Of a DNA stretch of 64,000 nucleotides, positions 33,937 to 45,806 are shown one piece after another. The number at the start of each line of letters is the position of its first letter. Positions within the stretch are counted from its first letter, which is position 1. The stretch is from Distichodus sexfasciatus. Its lineage: Eukaryota; Chordata; Actinopteri; Characiformes; Distichodontidae. Both the position numbers and the translations under genes were made by a program. The notes beneath the pieces were generated by a model. That model was not told the DNA's origin. It made no database searches and saw only the letters and a program-made list of their open reading frames with translations. The stretch spans positions 452,501 through 516,500 of the forward strand of contig JAVGVS010000095.1 in assembly GCA_032718565.1 (NCBI GenBank). The letters run 5' to 3'.

Positions 33937-35099
33937 CATGCTAGTCATTGAATTTTCCACAATTAAATGATTTTATTAATTGAGCTGAAAATAGCAGCTA
34001 TGTAAATGCAGTCCGAGAAGACACTGGTTGGATCAGCTTGGTTTTTATAAGCAACTTTGAATGATGTTTTTTGTGTATTTTTTCCTAGTGTGGTTACATT
34101 TTTAAGATCAGATTCATGGTTATGTCCTTGACTGGCAAACAGTAGCTGATTTGGTCTTTACTCCAGAGAAAAGATGCCAGAGAACAGAGTTCTTTATTCA
34201 TTCATTCACACAATACATCAGTTTCTGTGACAAATAAGATCTCTGACTGCCCAAAATTCTGCAGACGAGGACTGACTGGTGTTGGTTCAGTACAATTCAG
34301 AGCCAATATCTGCACTAAAAATCACATATCCAAAAGGACAAAATGAAACACAAGGTCTTTGGACACAAACACATCATGGAGCTACAGACCAGACATAGGT
34401 TTGGCAACCAAGACAACAGATTTGGCTCAGGTGAAATGGTTGACAGCAGGTCAGATTAGATACAAAGGGCAGGAGTCGGGGGTTGTGCTGAAGGATGAGA
34501 GTGTGTGGTATTGCTGAGACACATGACATGAAGTCTCTATAACAGTATTTCTCAACACACTCCTGGGGACCTCGGCCTGGACAGTTCTCATTTTGCTCAC
34601 ACCAGGTCCCTGCTGTGATATTCAGGGTTATTGCTTAGTTGAGAAATGGAACCGAGCAAGAAAAGTTGACTCTTACAGCCAGACCAAGAACTAGAACTAG
34701 ATTAGGAAAGTACTATAAGAATTATATCAAAAGATGGTCAAATAAAGTGTAAGTGGTTGATTTTTCAAGTCAGCAAATAGATAAGATAATCTTTTTACTA
34801 ACAATTCATATCGGGCCTTATTAACCGATATCTTCTTAAGAATTTTCTTGAGTTTGTTCTTAAGAAATGCTACGAATAATCTACGTCGGATTCATGACGT
34901 GTTCTTCAGCAACAGAATTGTTGGCACCTGTGTTCCAAAGAATGGTAAATCCCACGTCTTCGTAACTGAAAGCACATGTCACTTTTTTTTTTAATTAGCA
35001 TAAACGCCCCTCAATGTCCAATAAAAGGTCATAAGACTGTCGGGCTGTGTGCAAAAAGTCAGGCCGAGAAGAACATTGAAAAGACACGCGAACAGTGCC
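33937..35099. other. Unassigned sequence
   Basis: Nothing recognised. A poly-T (34984-34992) is the only simple repeat. Confidence 0.4.
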
Positions 35100-35313
35100 G
35101 ATTTGTCATTGTGAATGCACCACAGACAGCACACAGTGCACCACAATGAAATGTGAGCTCTGCATTTGATCCATCCATGTAGGAACAGTGGGCAGCCCCC
35201 ATGGAGCAGTACTTGGGGACAGTACCTTGCTCATGAGTACCTCAGTAGCACCTTTACTGACAACCTTCTGGTCACAGGGTGAATGTCCTAACCGTTACAT
35301 GACCAACTGCCCC
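35100..35313 (-). repeat. tRNA-derived SINE, copy 9
   Basis: Reverse copy from GATTTGTCATTGTGAATGCA to GAATGTCCTAACCGTTACATG. Box B has been lost between CACCTTTACTG and ACAACCTTCTGGTC. Confidence 0.85.
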
Positions 35314-36228
35314 ATGTTTTGCTATTGTGTCTGTTTTTGGGTTACTCTTGAATCGTTTGGATTGTTCTTGTCCCTGCAACATTTTCTGAGATATTTTTAT
35401 CAATACTCACCTCAGCATTTTCTTTACTTTAATCTATGTTCCTATTGTCTTAATTTTTTAATTACTTGTACAGTCTCATGAGTGTACCAAGATTTTATTT
35501 CGCTACATGTTGCACTTTAAATGTAAGTATGCGGCAAATAAACGATCTTGAATTACAAGTGTGTGCATAGTAAAAAAGAGTTCTAAGAGATTCTAATGGT
35601 GCAAGTATCATGTTTTCTGCACAAAGGTAACAGATTAGAGGTGCCTGGCAGGATCAGAGTGCACAAACCCAGATCGGATGCAATTACTGCATTGGATTAA
35701 GAATTTTAAATGAAAGCTTGAGAGACCTGCGGTGGCCCTTTGATGTTAGACAGCACGGAATCTCATTACTGCAGCTATCACCGGTTCGGGGAGGCCACGC
35801 TTCGAGGAATATCCACTTGGACAGGTGCACGGCAACAAATGCGAGCGAGAAATGCGTCTTCGCCGCCGCCGCTGGAGCGATTCACTGTTTGTTGGCCTGT
35901 TTGTTTCCAAAGGCACGCAAACGACACAGAATCAAAGCCAAGCCTCCCATGCACCAGCCACCCAGAGGAAGGACACAGAAGATCCAGAAAGGAGAGAGAG
36001 CTTCAAAGTCAGTCGAGCTAGGACGAATCGCTGAAGTGGTTTGGCCAACACACAGCTTATTCATCCACGCAGACCCAGAGGAGCGCATGCATTTTTCATC
36101 TGCCACTGCACACGTCTGTGGGTACGTGGCATCTGTTGGAGCGTGTAGTGCCATCCCGAAACTACCACGCTGCAGAAACTGGGGAGGAAACAAATGCTAC
36201 TTTAAGCTGATTATGTCACATTTTGAAA
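35314..36228. other. Unassigned, GC-richer at 35710-36200
   Basis: A 171-codon open frame (35718-36233) overlaps open frames in two other plus phases and the minus strand. It contains no recognised motif. I treat the openness as a composition effect. Confidence 0.4.
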
Positions 36229-36470
36229 ATTAGTGATTATTTGTTACTGTGAACACACCACAGCACAGCACACTGTGCATCACAACAAAATGTGACCTCT
36301 GCATTTACCCCATCCGTGAAAGAGCAGTGGGCAGCTAACAAGGGCAGCACCCAGGGAGAAGTGCTTGGAGACGGTACATTGCTCAGTGGTAACTTTACCG
36401 GTACGGGATTCGAACCGGCGACTTTCTGATCATGGAGCAAACGCCCAACTGTTACGCCTCCAACTACCAT
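36229..36470 (-). repeat. tRNA-derived SINE, copy 10
   Basis: Near-complete reverse copy. Box B is intact as GGGATTCGAACC (reverse strand) and the head ends AACTGTTACGCCTCCAACTACC. Confidence 0.9.
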
Positions 36471-37129
36471 AACATTTAGGGTTTGAAATGTAACTAATTT
36501 TGAATGGAAATTAAAACTTACAATGAAATGAACTGGAGTAAATAGTACAGTGCTTTTATTGTAACTGTAGTCGAATATGAAGTAAAAGTTGCTCATATTT
36601 ATATTACTCCATCCAAGTACAAAGTACTCAAAGTATAACAATATAGTACAATTACTCAAGGTCTATACAGGCAGCAAAAGCACCAAGCAGCATCCTGAAC
36701 GTCACAGCACACTACATCCATCACAAACTTGGCAAATCTGCCACTGAAAACCAAGGCGTCGCTTTCCCCAAAGTGCCCCGTCATGTTTTTCCTGAAGGAC
36801 AACAGAGGCGAACAGCTGCCCGATCCCTCAGACGTCAGAGTGTGTGTAACCAGCGGCCGCTTTAACCGTGATTGATCAGGCTGAAGAAAAGCTTCTCCAC
36901 CTTCCAACACATATTCACAGCACACCAACCCACCGCACCGCACTCAGGTGAGACTAATGGTGTTTTGTATTTTTAAATGTACTTGTGGGTTAAAGTAACT
37001 TCACCAGCACTGACCTACAGTACCTCTAACCCTAACCCTAGCCTTAACCTCAGAATACTTACAAAAATACTTAAAAAGCATCTGGCAAACAGTTGCCATT
37101 AACCTTTGACAATGTTGCCACAAATATGT
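36471..37129. other. Unassigned sequence; small coding-like patch
   Basis: A stop-to-stop frame at 36699-36875 (plus) includes PVMFFLKDNRGEQLPDPSD, which looks protein-like. It is only 58 codons and has no clear splice sites. A short TAACCCTAACCCTA telomere-like motif lies at about 37027-37040. Otherwise nothing. Confidence 0.3.
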
Positions 37130-37440
37130 TCATATTTTCACAGGTAAATTAGGTTTGTGGCAAACTTGTGATGGACTTCTAGCAAACTTTGTGGAAAAAT
37201 TTGTCACCAATAGTTCGCTACAAGTTAGCCATTTCTGACAAATACGACCTCTACATCTGTGAAGGAGCAGTGGGCAGCTGACAAGGGCAGCACCCGGGGA
37301 TGGTACCTTGCTCATGAGTACCTCAGTGGTAACTGTACCGGTCCTGGATTCGAACCTGCAATCTTCTGACCATGGGGTGAACACCCTACTGCTACGGCAC
37401 CGACTGCCCACGAGTTTGCCACAAACTTGCTGCAAACATT
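37130..37440. repeat. CAAACTTGTGG-rich repeat interrupted by a SINE
   Basis: Words such as GTGGCAAACTTGTGATGG, AGCAAACTTTGTGG and GTTTGCCACAAACTTGC lie on both sides of SINE copy 11, as expected if one dispersed element was split by the SINE. The element class is unknown. Confidence 0.45.
37234..37410 (-). repeat. tRNA-derived SINE, copy 11 (3' truncated)
   Basis: The head and middle are intact (GGATTCGAACCTGCAATCTTC, CTACTGCTACGGCACCGACTG). The 3' third is reduced to TGACAAATACGACCTCTAC. Confidence 0.8.
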
Positions 37441-38979
37441 TTATTTTTGGAAGTGACGGTTAAGATTTTTTGGTTGGCATATAAAAATTGCGACATATAT
37501 ACAAAAGCACTTATTCTTTTTGAGGATCAGTCTGAACATAAAGCTGCAAAAACGTTTCAAATTTGAAAGATCTCATGTTTTTATATCTTGTGATGGATAT
37601 TCAGGCATTCACAACTGCCTAAAAACCACATATACAGAAAAAGAGAGAGAAAAAGAGCCAGAAGCCAAAAGCCCTACCAGCAAATTCTGCAGCGAACACA
37701 TCAATTTGCTTTTCATTGTTTCTGATTTATGAATTATTATGAATCTGAGACCCATTCAAAGCTCTGCCCCGGGTCACCTAAATCAAACTGACAGTCTCAT
37801 TATTGGACACGGGCAGCGGGGGTGAGACAGGAAGGGGGCGTCTTATTACTGAGGGAGTTGAGAGCAAAACTACTCTGTCTAATATCGGGAGCTGAGATTC
37901 TGGCTACGTCTCCAAATCAATCTTACGTCTTTTCGACTCTCTTGCCTCGATCTCAGCTTAAAAAATAAGAATTTCACCAAGGAGCCACCCTGTATAGATG
38001 GAGCATCTAATTTCTCAAAATCAAGCCATCGTTGCACAATATTTAATTCCATTTCTCATGTCTTTTTCAGGCAAGAGCAAATGAAGATGTTTAAATGAAC
38101 ATGTGAGGAGGATCCGGTTTACAATCTTGGCTGCACACCGCTCACAGTCTGCTAATTCCTCCTCTGGCCTGCGCCGTTTTTTCAGCAACGTCCTTGAAGA
38201 GATGCGGGCTCTCAACAGCCATTGTTTTCAACAAGTTTATTAGGATTCTGGGAGCACCCCTGTGCCGTTTCTCCTGCCTTTTTGTAAAAGTCTGTGTGCA
38301 AAAGAGTACCAGAACTATCAAAGCATGGCCAACAATGCAATGAGGCAGCAGCATCGCAACTGGTTTAGCTGAGTAGCAGTGACCTTAAACTGAGTCTGGG
38401 ATAAAGAAAAGTATGGTGAGAAAAAATAAATAAATAAAAAAAGAGCGGATTATCAGAATGCCATGCCAAAGCTAAGCCGTAACACAGTCTGCCGTGCTTC
38501 ACATCCCAATTGTGTGCTGTAAAATGATGTTTAATGAGGACTGATGATGGTTAAAATGAGATTGAAATTAAGCTTAAGTAGTGCACCAAATTTACAGAGC
38601 AGTTTTCAGTGAAGGAGCGAGATACAGGTACAAGTTTGCACTTTACATTATTTATTAATGCACAGATGAAGGAGAAACAAGGAGAAGTAACCAGACTACA
38701 TCTGGAATACAAAAATGTGGACCCAGAGAAACAGAATTCAAAAATTTGTCAAATGCCTCTCCCATTTGACAAAAAGAGAGACATTTCAATTTGGACAAAC
38801 ACATATCTTCAAGTCCAAGTGAAAGTCAAAGTAAACCTAATGTCATCTCTGCTGTATACGCGTACAGAGAGATGAGACGACACGTCTCCAGCTTCCACAG
38901 TACAAAATAACTAAATAAGGCACATAGAGTGAGCAAATAAATATAAATACAAATAAGAAACATAGAGTAAGCAAACATA
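37441..38979. other. Unassigned sequence
   Basis: No gene seen. The run at 38810-38979 (CATAGAGTGAGCAAATAAAT, repeated as CATAGAGTAAGCAAAC) looks repetitive and continues past the Tc1 insertion, so the Tc1 element probably landed inside an older repeat. Confidence 0.4.
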
Positions 38980-39532
38980 CACTACCAGTCAAAAGTTTGG
39001 ACACACCTTCCCATTCAATGTTTTTTCTTTATTTTCATTACTATTTACATTGTAGATTCTCACTAAAGGCATCAAAACTATGAATGAACTGTGTAAGGGC
39101 TACATGACCAAGAAGGAGAGTGATGGAGTGCTGCGCCAGATGGCCTGGCCTCCACAGTCGCCTGACCAAACCCAATCGAGATGGTTTGGGATGAGATGGA
39201 CTGCGAAGTGAAGGCAAAAAGGCCAACAAGTGCTCAGCATCTCTGGGAACTCCTTCAAGACTGTTGAAAAACCATTTCAGGTGACTACCTCATGAAGCTC
39301 ATCGAGAGAATGCCAAGAGTGTGCAAAGCAGTGATCAAAGTAAAGGGTGGCTATTTTCAAGAATCTAAGATATAAAACATGTTCGGGGTTATTTCACACT
39401 TTTTGTTTACTACATAATTCCATATGTGTTCATTCATAGTGCCTTCAGTGAGAATCTACAGTGTCAATAGTCATGATAATAAAGAATAAAACATTGAATG
39501 GGAAGGTGTGTCCACACTTTTGACTGGTAGTG
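38980..39532 (+). mobile_element. Tc1/mariner deletion derivative
   Basis: The left terminus CACTACCAGTCAAAAGTTTG and the inverted right terminus differ at one base over about 24 positions. Both are flanked by TA (38978-38979, 39533-39534), the Tc1/mariner target duplication. Inside is only the C-terminal part of a Tc1 transposase: WPPQSPD at about 39144-39164, then after a one-base frameshift NPIEMVWDE, which carries the last acidic residue of the DDE triad. Typical elements are over 1 kb, so this copy has lost the N-terminal half and is non-autonomous. Further stops follow. Confidence 0.92.
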
Positions 39533-41152
39533 TATATACATAGACTATAAAAATACACAACTCTAAAGTAGAGGTACAAAAGAGACAATATGTAATAAAG
39601 AGTGCAACATAGTTACATGCAGAATTTAAAACTTCAGTTTTGGTCCTGGAATTATATTTTTACATTGTATATGTATGTTTTGTGGCAATTGAGTAAAACG
39701 ATCTTAAAACAGACATTAAAGTAACAGCACATTCTATTGTGCAGTGTTGGATTTTCGGGTTGAGAATTGAAGAGCCAGCAATGAGGTGGAGAGTTCTTGA
39801 AGTTTTAAAAGCTTTATTTACAGAAAAGAGTTACAATATTCTTACAAGATGTTCATTCAACTGGTCTGTGTTTCTCTCTGTGTGTCCAAACTCTCTCTAC
39901 CTCGCACCAAGGAATGTACAGTTTTATCTACTCCTCCGGGGCCTCAAGAATGCCTGTTGGAGACACCAAGTCTAACATGAGGGCCTGTTTTGTCTTGCTA
40001 AGATATGCGTTACTCAGAAAAAGGGTGAAGAAGCAAAGCTGCACCTGGTAATATTTGAATTTAGGGTGACAGGATGTAAGGGCAAGGGACTGGTTAGGTT
40101 AGGAATGTACCAGGGACAACTGGGCAATTGAGGAGCAAATGTAAGAGGCTCCCTGAAAATAGATCTCAGAAAATGCACACATACAGTATATGGTGACTAC
40201 AACTACTTATACTGTAAGAATATAATTAAATGAATATAACTGAATAAAATCGAGTAAAATCCATCAGCAGGTAAAACTATTACACTTCACACTTTATCAC
40301 ACTGTGACCTCTAGCTAGTGCTACTATGTGCTCACTCAAAATCTCAGTATTAAGGGAAAGGAAGATCAAGGCACACAGGAAGCAGGTCAATGATACAGTA
40401 GAAGTGTTTGTTTATTCTATTGCAAGGTAGTTTAGGTGGTCCTTGTCTCTCTACAAGGAGATCATAAGAGGGTATTTACAGTTCATTAAGTTAACCTTTT
40501 AAAAGTTCTAGACGTAAACACTCTTTTTGGAGAAGGACACAGACTCTAAGCATATATGTGCAAAGTTCAAGGATACATTCAAGCAGGGCTCTCACAACTT
40601 AGCTTAAAGTGTACAATACTGGTAGTAAGCAACTAATACCATGGGTTGATTGAGAAGACCTGCCTCACTGAGTAAGTTCACACCATTACAAAAGAAAAGA
40701 AAAGAAGTCAAATCATCTAAAATGATAAGCACAGTAGTCACAAGTAAGGAGGTCCTCTGATGAAAACGACTAGGCTTAGACACTCTGCTGTAACATATAG
40801 CTGAAGGAGTGGGTCCACAGAGCTAAGCTCAGAGATGCAGGCCCAAATGGCCTAACTATTAACAGACAAAGATGGTTTAAAAAAATAAAAACAACCTAAT
40901 CTGGGCTAGGCCACTACAACCTGGGCATAGACTCCTATGACCCTGACAGTCTACTGTGTGATGTTTTTCTAGACTAAAGATAGACCCCGTATAGACTGAC
41001 TCATGGAATGAATCGTTGTAGAGGAAACAGTGTGGATGGACACTCAGGGTAAAACCAAAAAAGGAACAAAAGAAAATAACCCAAGATAAAACTAAATAAT
41101 CCAAAACAAAACAGTGGCTATTAACCCTACAGACAACAATGTTCCTGCTTCT
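39533..41152. other. Unassigned, possibly LTR-derived in part
   Basis: AAAGCTTTATTTACAG (39811-39826) and TTTGTTTATTCTATTGC (40409-40425) could be reversed polyadenylation regions of LTRs. I see no paired LTRs, primer-binding site or coding region. The region is otherwise unrecognised. Confidence 0.3.
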
Positions 41153-41390
41153 TGAGTGATTATTTGTCATTGTGAACACAGCACAGCACAACACACACCA
41201 AATGTGACCCCTGCATTTGACCCATCCATGAAGGAGCAGTGGGCAGTTAATAAGGGCGGCGACTGGGGAGCAGTGCTTGGAGACGGTACCTTGCTCATGA
41301 GTACCTCAGTGGTAAGTTTACCAGTCCTGGATTCAAACCTGTGACCTTCTGATCACGGGGTGAATGCCCTACCATTACGCCACCAACTTC
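41153..41390 (-). repeat. tRNA-derived SINE, copy 12
   Basis: Near-complete reverse copy from TGAGTGATTATTTGTCATTG to CCTACCATTACGCCACCAAC, with box B as GGATTCAAACC. Confidence 0.9.
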
Positions 41391-41971
41391 CCCAATAACA
41401 GCCCCGCGTTTAACAGCTCGACTGGGGCTCCCAAGTCAACGTATGCAGCAGCTCGATCTCCCCAGTCGGTGCAGCTCGCACCTGACAGTGGCAACCTCAA
41501 AAAGGCATCGACCCACCGGCAAAGGCACCCGTCTGGTTAAAGTGTCGCTCGCTCATCAACTTTATCACACGCCTTGTCTAGCTCCTGAGGTGAAGTGTAA
41601 GTGACGCACAATTTAACTAGAGGGAATTATAATACTTTACGACTTCACTCGACAAGTAAAACCAGTGCTAACAGCGAGTGCTAGAAAGCAGGTCCTGCCC
41701 TTTGTTTCCGGCAGACGCCAACGAGACCAAAATGACACTTTGCCACCTGGCACAAAACTTTATTGAGCTGGCTAATGACTACTGTCAAAAAAAGTCCCCC
41801 TTCCCCAACCTAGCCAACTCTGCTGGCTACAACATTAACAGTAAATCTAAGGTTGAGATATGCTTTGTCATATTTTCTTGACTTCAGCTTTGAGCGGCTA
41901 CCTTTGTCTGATGTATTTGTCTCAAAAGTGTTGCCTATTTTTTCTTTTTGTCCCCGCCAAAAAATCTAGTC
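41391..41971. other. Unassigned sequence
   Basis: Moderate GC content. GACAGTGGCAAC is also found at 46572-46583, which hints at a shared unclassified repeat. The frame 41678-41881 has no recognised domain. Confidence 0.35.
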
Positions 41972-42093
41972 CCTGCGGCACCCAAGGAGCAGTGTTTATA
42001 GGACGGTACCTTGTGCATGAGTACCCCAGTCGAACCTTTACTGGTCTGGGATTCAGATCATGGGGTTACCACCCTAACCATTATGCTACCAAC
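41972..42093 (-). repeat. tRNA-derived SINE, copy 13 (5' half)
   Basis: Only the head half remains: GGTACCTTGTGCATGAGTAC, CTGGTCTGGGATTC, CACCCTAACCATTATGCTACC. Box B is partly deleted. Confidence 0.8.
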
Positions 42094-42868
42094 CGGGGGA
42101 AAGTTGTAACAAAATTCTTATAATAACTGCAATCACCAAATGCAAGATAATGTCGATTAGAGGTTTGAATCCAGCTTCGACTCATTTTTGATTAATTGCC
42201 CAGTCCTACCGTCTGCTGCTCAAAATAATTATAGTATATGCATCTGTTCAGTTTCAGCACACAAAAAAGTTGAATGGCAGACACATGAGGCCTCTTGCTT
42301 CTTGTGCATATGAGGTGGCACAAGGTGATGAGCATCTTCATTATGCTTGGGTTAGACAACAACAGAGTTAGTCATGTGTGACTCACAATAACAGTGGGTC
42401 TGGCTGCATGAATCAGCCTCACAGTCCCGTTTGTGTCCAGTAAATACATTTGTGGCCAGTAATGTGATCAGATGCTAAAGTAAAGAGAGAAACAGACTCT
42501 CTAAGGCAAATGGCGAGCTCAGTGTCAAAATGCATGTATTCATCTCTGTGTGTTTGTGTGTGTTTGCCTTTTAGCATTAAGACTGTCTGCATCAAACCAG
42601 TGTTCTGTTTTTAGACTCTGAATTCATTTATTTGATTCTGCTCCTGACTCTTCATTCATTTTATTATAAAACAGATTTAAAAGTATAATTAGCTTTTCCA
42701 GTTGCTGACTTGATAATAATAGTTTGCATAATAATACATATACATGAACTTTACTTGTATTTTCATTCAAGAAATGCAGTATTGGCTTTTCTCACTAAAA
42801 AAGATGATCAGTTTCAAACCATGCAAAATGTTAAATAATCCACTTTAGAAAATGGGTTCTAAATGCAT
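42094..42868. other. Unassigned AT-rich sequence
   Basis: Nothing recognised except a short (TGTGTTTG)n run at about 42547-42565. Confidence 0.4.
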
Positions 42869-43005
42869 ACAGTATATTCTGTGTGATTACTGCTTTTTGG
42901 TTTCATAGACCACAACATAGTTAACTCATAATGAAAAAGAATCAAACATTCTGCTTTGTGAGCTGATTTTAATGAGTGAAACCATATTTTCCATCAATAC
43001 CCATA
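42869..43005 (+). repeat. Dispersed repeat family Q, copy 1
   Basis: It aligns with 45807-45940: ACAGTATA, GTGTGATT, AAGACCACAAC-like, CTCATAATGAAAAA and GATCAAACATTCTG-like words occur in the same order. Unclassified. Confidence 0.55.
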
Positions 43006-43415
43006 ACTTACGCCAAAATATTTCCATAACCCTCTTCAGGGCTGTTTTGGAACAGTTCAGAAATGTTTATCTCACGTCAACTGTGAGGCAAAAATACCAG
43101 AAACTCATTGAAATTCTAAAAAGCTCAGTACAGCTAGCGGCTTAGTTTCACTGTAGAACTACCACAAAGCAGAGATACTGGGACGTGGAAAAACTGGGAG
43201 AGAGCCCTTAAAGGAGTACTCTAAAACAGAAAATTGTTTTGTAACAATATTAAATATGCATGGACAAAGCTGCACTGAATCTATGGACTTGATCGTCATG
43301 CAGTGTGCAGGCATGACACAGAAGACTTTGGCACCAATGCAAGCGTCTTTTATTGTAATTCAAAACAAAAAACGGACTTAATGGCCACAAAACTACAACT
43401 GAAACGTTTTCAAAC

Positions 43416-44215
43416 TAGTGATGTCTCAGTCACAAATGGAATAGCTCTTAGCGCCGGCTGTTTGAAATGAACGATTGGAGCAAGCAGCCAGAGCTGCTTT
43501 GTTATTTTTCCTGTTCAAGCAGCACACTTGACAGGGAGGGGCAGGTCAGAGAGAGAAGGGAGCAGAGAGAGAGAGAGGGAGGGGGACAGAGGGGGAAGGA
43601 GGAGAAAAGAGGATGGGGAGAGAGGGGAGGGAGGAAGGAGGGGGGATTGAGCGGCGGCAAGGAGGGAGAGAGAGGGAGTGGGGGGGCGGGAAGGAGGAAG
43701 AGAGGGAGGAAGAGGGAGAGAGAGTGAAGCCACTACAAAGATAAGACGCTGGAGAGAGAACAGCCGCCAAAATTAGTGACCGCAGGAAACGCAGTACAAT
43801 TTGAATGCATTTCAATTACATTGATAATACAAAGGTTTTTCTTAATGCCAATTTTCACTAAAGACTAGCTAAAACTAGTATCTGGATGCTACTTTTTTCT
43901 TTTTGTTTCACACATTTAGCATTTCGTTTTGTCAAATTGAGATGGGTTTTTTTGAGTTTTTGTACTTTAAAATGTTTTTTTTTGTAACACTCTGTTCCAT
44001 GTTGAGTATAAAAAGCCATATAAATAATACACATTTGAATGTATGTTTTGTACATTAGTAATTCATTTTACAAAACTTCAGGTTATTTTGATAATAAATT
44101 TATTAAAGCAACACAAAACCTGAAGAATCACTTGGGAGCCAAAAGAGCGGCTCTTTTTAGTGAGCCATGCCATAAGAACATGCTCTCTTAAAAGAGAGCG
44201 GAATTCCCATCACTA
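43416..44215. mobile_element. 800-bp hAT nested in the LTR-like element
   Basis: The termini TAGTGATG and CATCACTA are flanked by TTTCAAAC (43408-43415) and CTTCAAAC (44216-44223), an 8-bp duplication with one mismatch. The right end (GAGCGGCTCTTTTTAGTGAG and AAAAGAGAGCGGAATTCCC) matches the GGCTCTTTT-rich ends of a common fish hAT. It has no transposase. Most of its left half is a purine tract. Confidence 0.8.
43531..43733 (+). repeat. ~200-bp GA-rich polypurine tract
   Basis: Almost uninterrupted G/A on the plus strand, with only scattered T and C. It produces open frames on both strands by composition. It lies inside the nested hAT. Confidence 0.95.
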
Positions 44216-44570
44216 CTTCAAACACATGACACAGAGCATGCCAACATGAGGTAGAATGACGGTGGACCAACAGAGATAAAAGGGAATGACAGGCATAAAA
44301 AGGCAACTAATGAACTAGTAACAATTGCAAACACTAAACAGACTAATTAAACTAAACAAGATACTTAACACTAAACCAATAGATGAACAGAACTGGGCTA
44401 ACTGGAGGAGGGAACTAAACTGGGACCAAAGAAGCAAACATATCAAGAAACTAGGGACTAAGAACTTAGCAAACTCAGGTGTAACCAATAATTAAGCTGA
44501 CTAACCAATAGTTAAACAAATAAACACCTCCAGTGGGCGACTGGAGCAATGGTCAGAGGGAGCCGTGACA

Positions 44571-45806
44571 TTGATCTTATTTACATCAGGTAAATGATGT
44601 GGATATATATTTATACCTGGATCACCGTTACCTGTTATATTCCTAATTACTTTTTGAATGTTCAGATTTTATTATTAATTTTAAAAATCTCCCCAACAAT
44701 ATACCCCAAATTCCCAAATGAACCTTAAAGTCGTCTACTGACAGTAAAATTGTGATGGTGTTGTGGAAACAGGTTCTTAAAACAACAGTAGTATGAGTAA
44801 ACATTCACTTTTCCCCCCTTTCCAGCCCCATATTTTTAGTTGCCTCAAAGAGCATCTCAGAGCTGCCATCATTTTTTTATTGCCTGACATTTTTCAGCTG
44901 CCTTTGAATGACAAGGAACCCATTACACTAAAAATGGCTCCCAAAATATCCCCAGTTTCTCCTCATGAGGAGGAATAAGACATGGGGTAGAATAACTGAA
45001 ATGACAGGGGGATCAGTAATAAACAACCATATAACACCCAACCAATAAAAAATGGTATATAATAAGGAATATTCATTGGTAATAATATTAATTATTTTTT
45101 GTCCTGTCTTAAATGCACTCCATTTTAAAAATAATTAGCTATATTTCCAATTGATTCCCTGCCAACATACATCCAGAAACCACCCTCAATCAATAATTTC
45201 CCAGTTTCTGCTCTTCAGTGATGACTTCAAGCAAAATAAAGTCTATGAACATTAATAATGGCAGATATGTGGCAGGGGACAAAAGGCACTCTAAAATGAT
45301 CTACTTCATAAAATTTTCCAGTCGTCGTCAGCCATGTTGCCATTTTTAGGTAAAGCGCTACTTTAAATGTCACTTCTTGCAGTCGTGTGATGGTGTTTTG
45401 ACAGCGCTTCCTTCTGTGTTCGCTTTACTGCAATGGCACAGTCCATGAATCACTGATATATCGGATCCCGCAGAGAAATCGCTCGGGCCGAAAAATTCTC
45501 TCCGGACAAGATGTCATCCAACACCTCTCATCCGAGCTCACTTTTGATTCACACCAAGCTCAGCGGCTCGCGAGGGGGAAATAAATAAGTGATTAAAGTC
45601 CAGGACGGTGACTGATGTCTCGCTGCTTAGAAGACGGATTTGATAAACAGTGGCCCTTGTGCTGCAAAAGCCCTGGGAGCTCTTACGTTTGCCCTTTTAT
45701 CCCAAGCTCACTTTTGCCTGAGTAATAAAGAAAATGCAGCTAATGACCTGTGTTTTCGAGTCGGCCATCACCGGTGATAGCAGCCATGCTCAGCTCACAA
45801 AGGCAT
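44571..45806. other. Unassigned; 45300-45780 looks unique
   Basis: No repeat recognised. The mixed-composition 45300-45780 block (GATATATCGGATCCCGCAG, CTCGCTGCTTAGAAGACGG) may be unique or regulatory. No exon convincing. Confidence 0.4.

Larger units (their letters stand above)
43295..44570 (-). mobile_element. LTR-like element (solo LTR?) split by a hAT
   Basis: Read on the minus strand it begins TGTCACGGCTCCCTCTG (44570 downward). Near its end it has AATAAAAGACGCTTGCATTG, which fits a polyadenylation signal and R/U5 boundary. The hexamer TTGATC lies on both sides (43289-43294, 44571-44576), consistent with a target duplication overlapping the end. Removing the nested hAT leaves about 470 bp, a plausible solo LTR length. 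The ends do not form a clean TG...CA pair, so the class is provisional. A related copy is at 57179-57560. Confidence 0.5.

Noticed and set aside
35718..36233. 171-codon open frame on the plus strand
   Set aside because: Two other plus frames and the minus strand are open over the same bases. It has no recognisable domain, and the local GC-rich composition explains the lack of stops.
37027..37040. Interstitial telomere repeat
   Set aside because: Only about two TAACCC units, too short to mean more than chance.
43467..43815. Overlapping frames rich in Arg/Glu/Gly or Ser/Pro/Leu
   Set aside because: They are translations of the polypurine tract inside a hAT, not protein genes.
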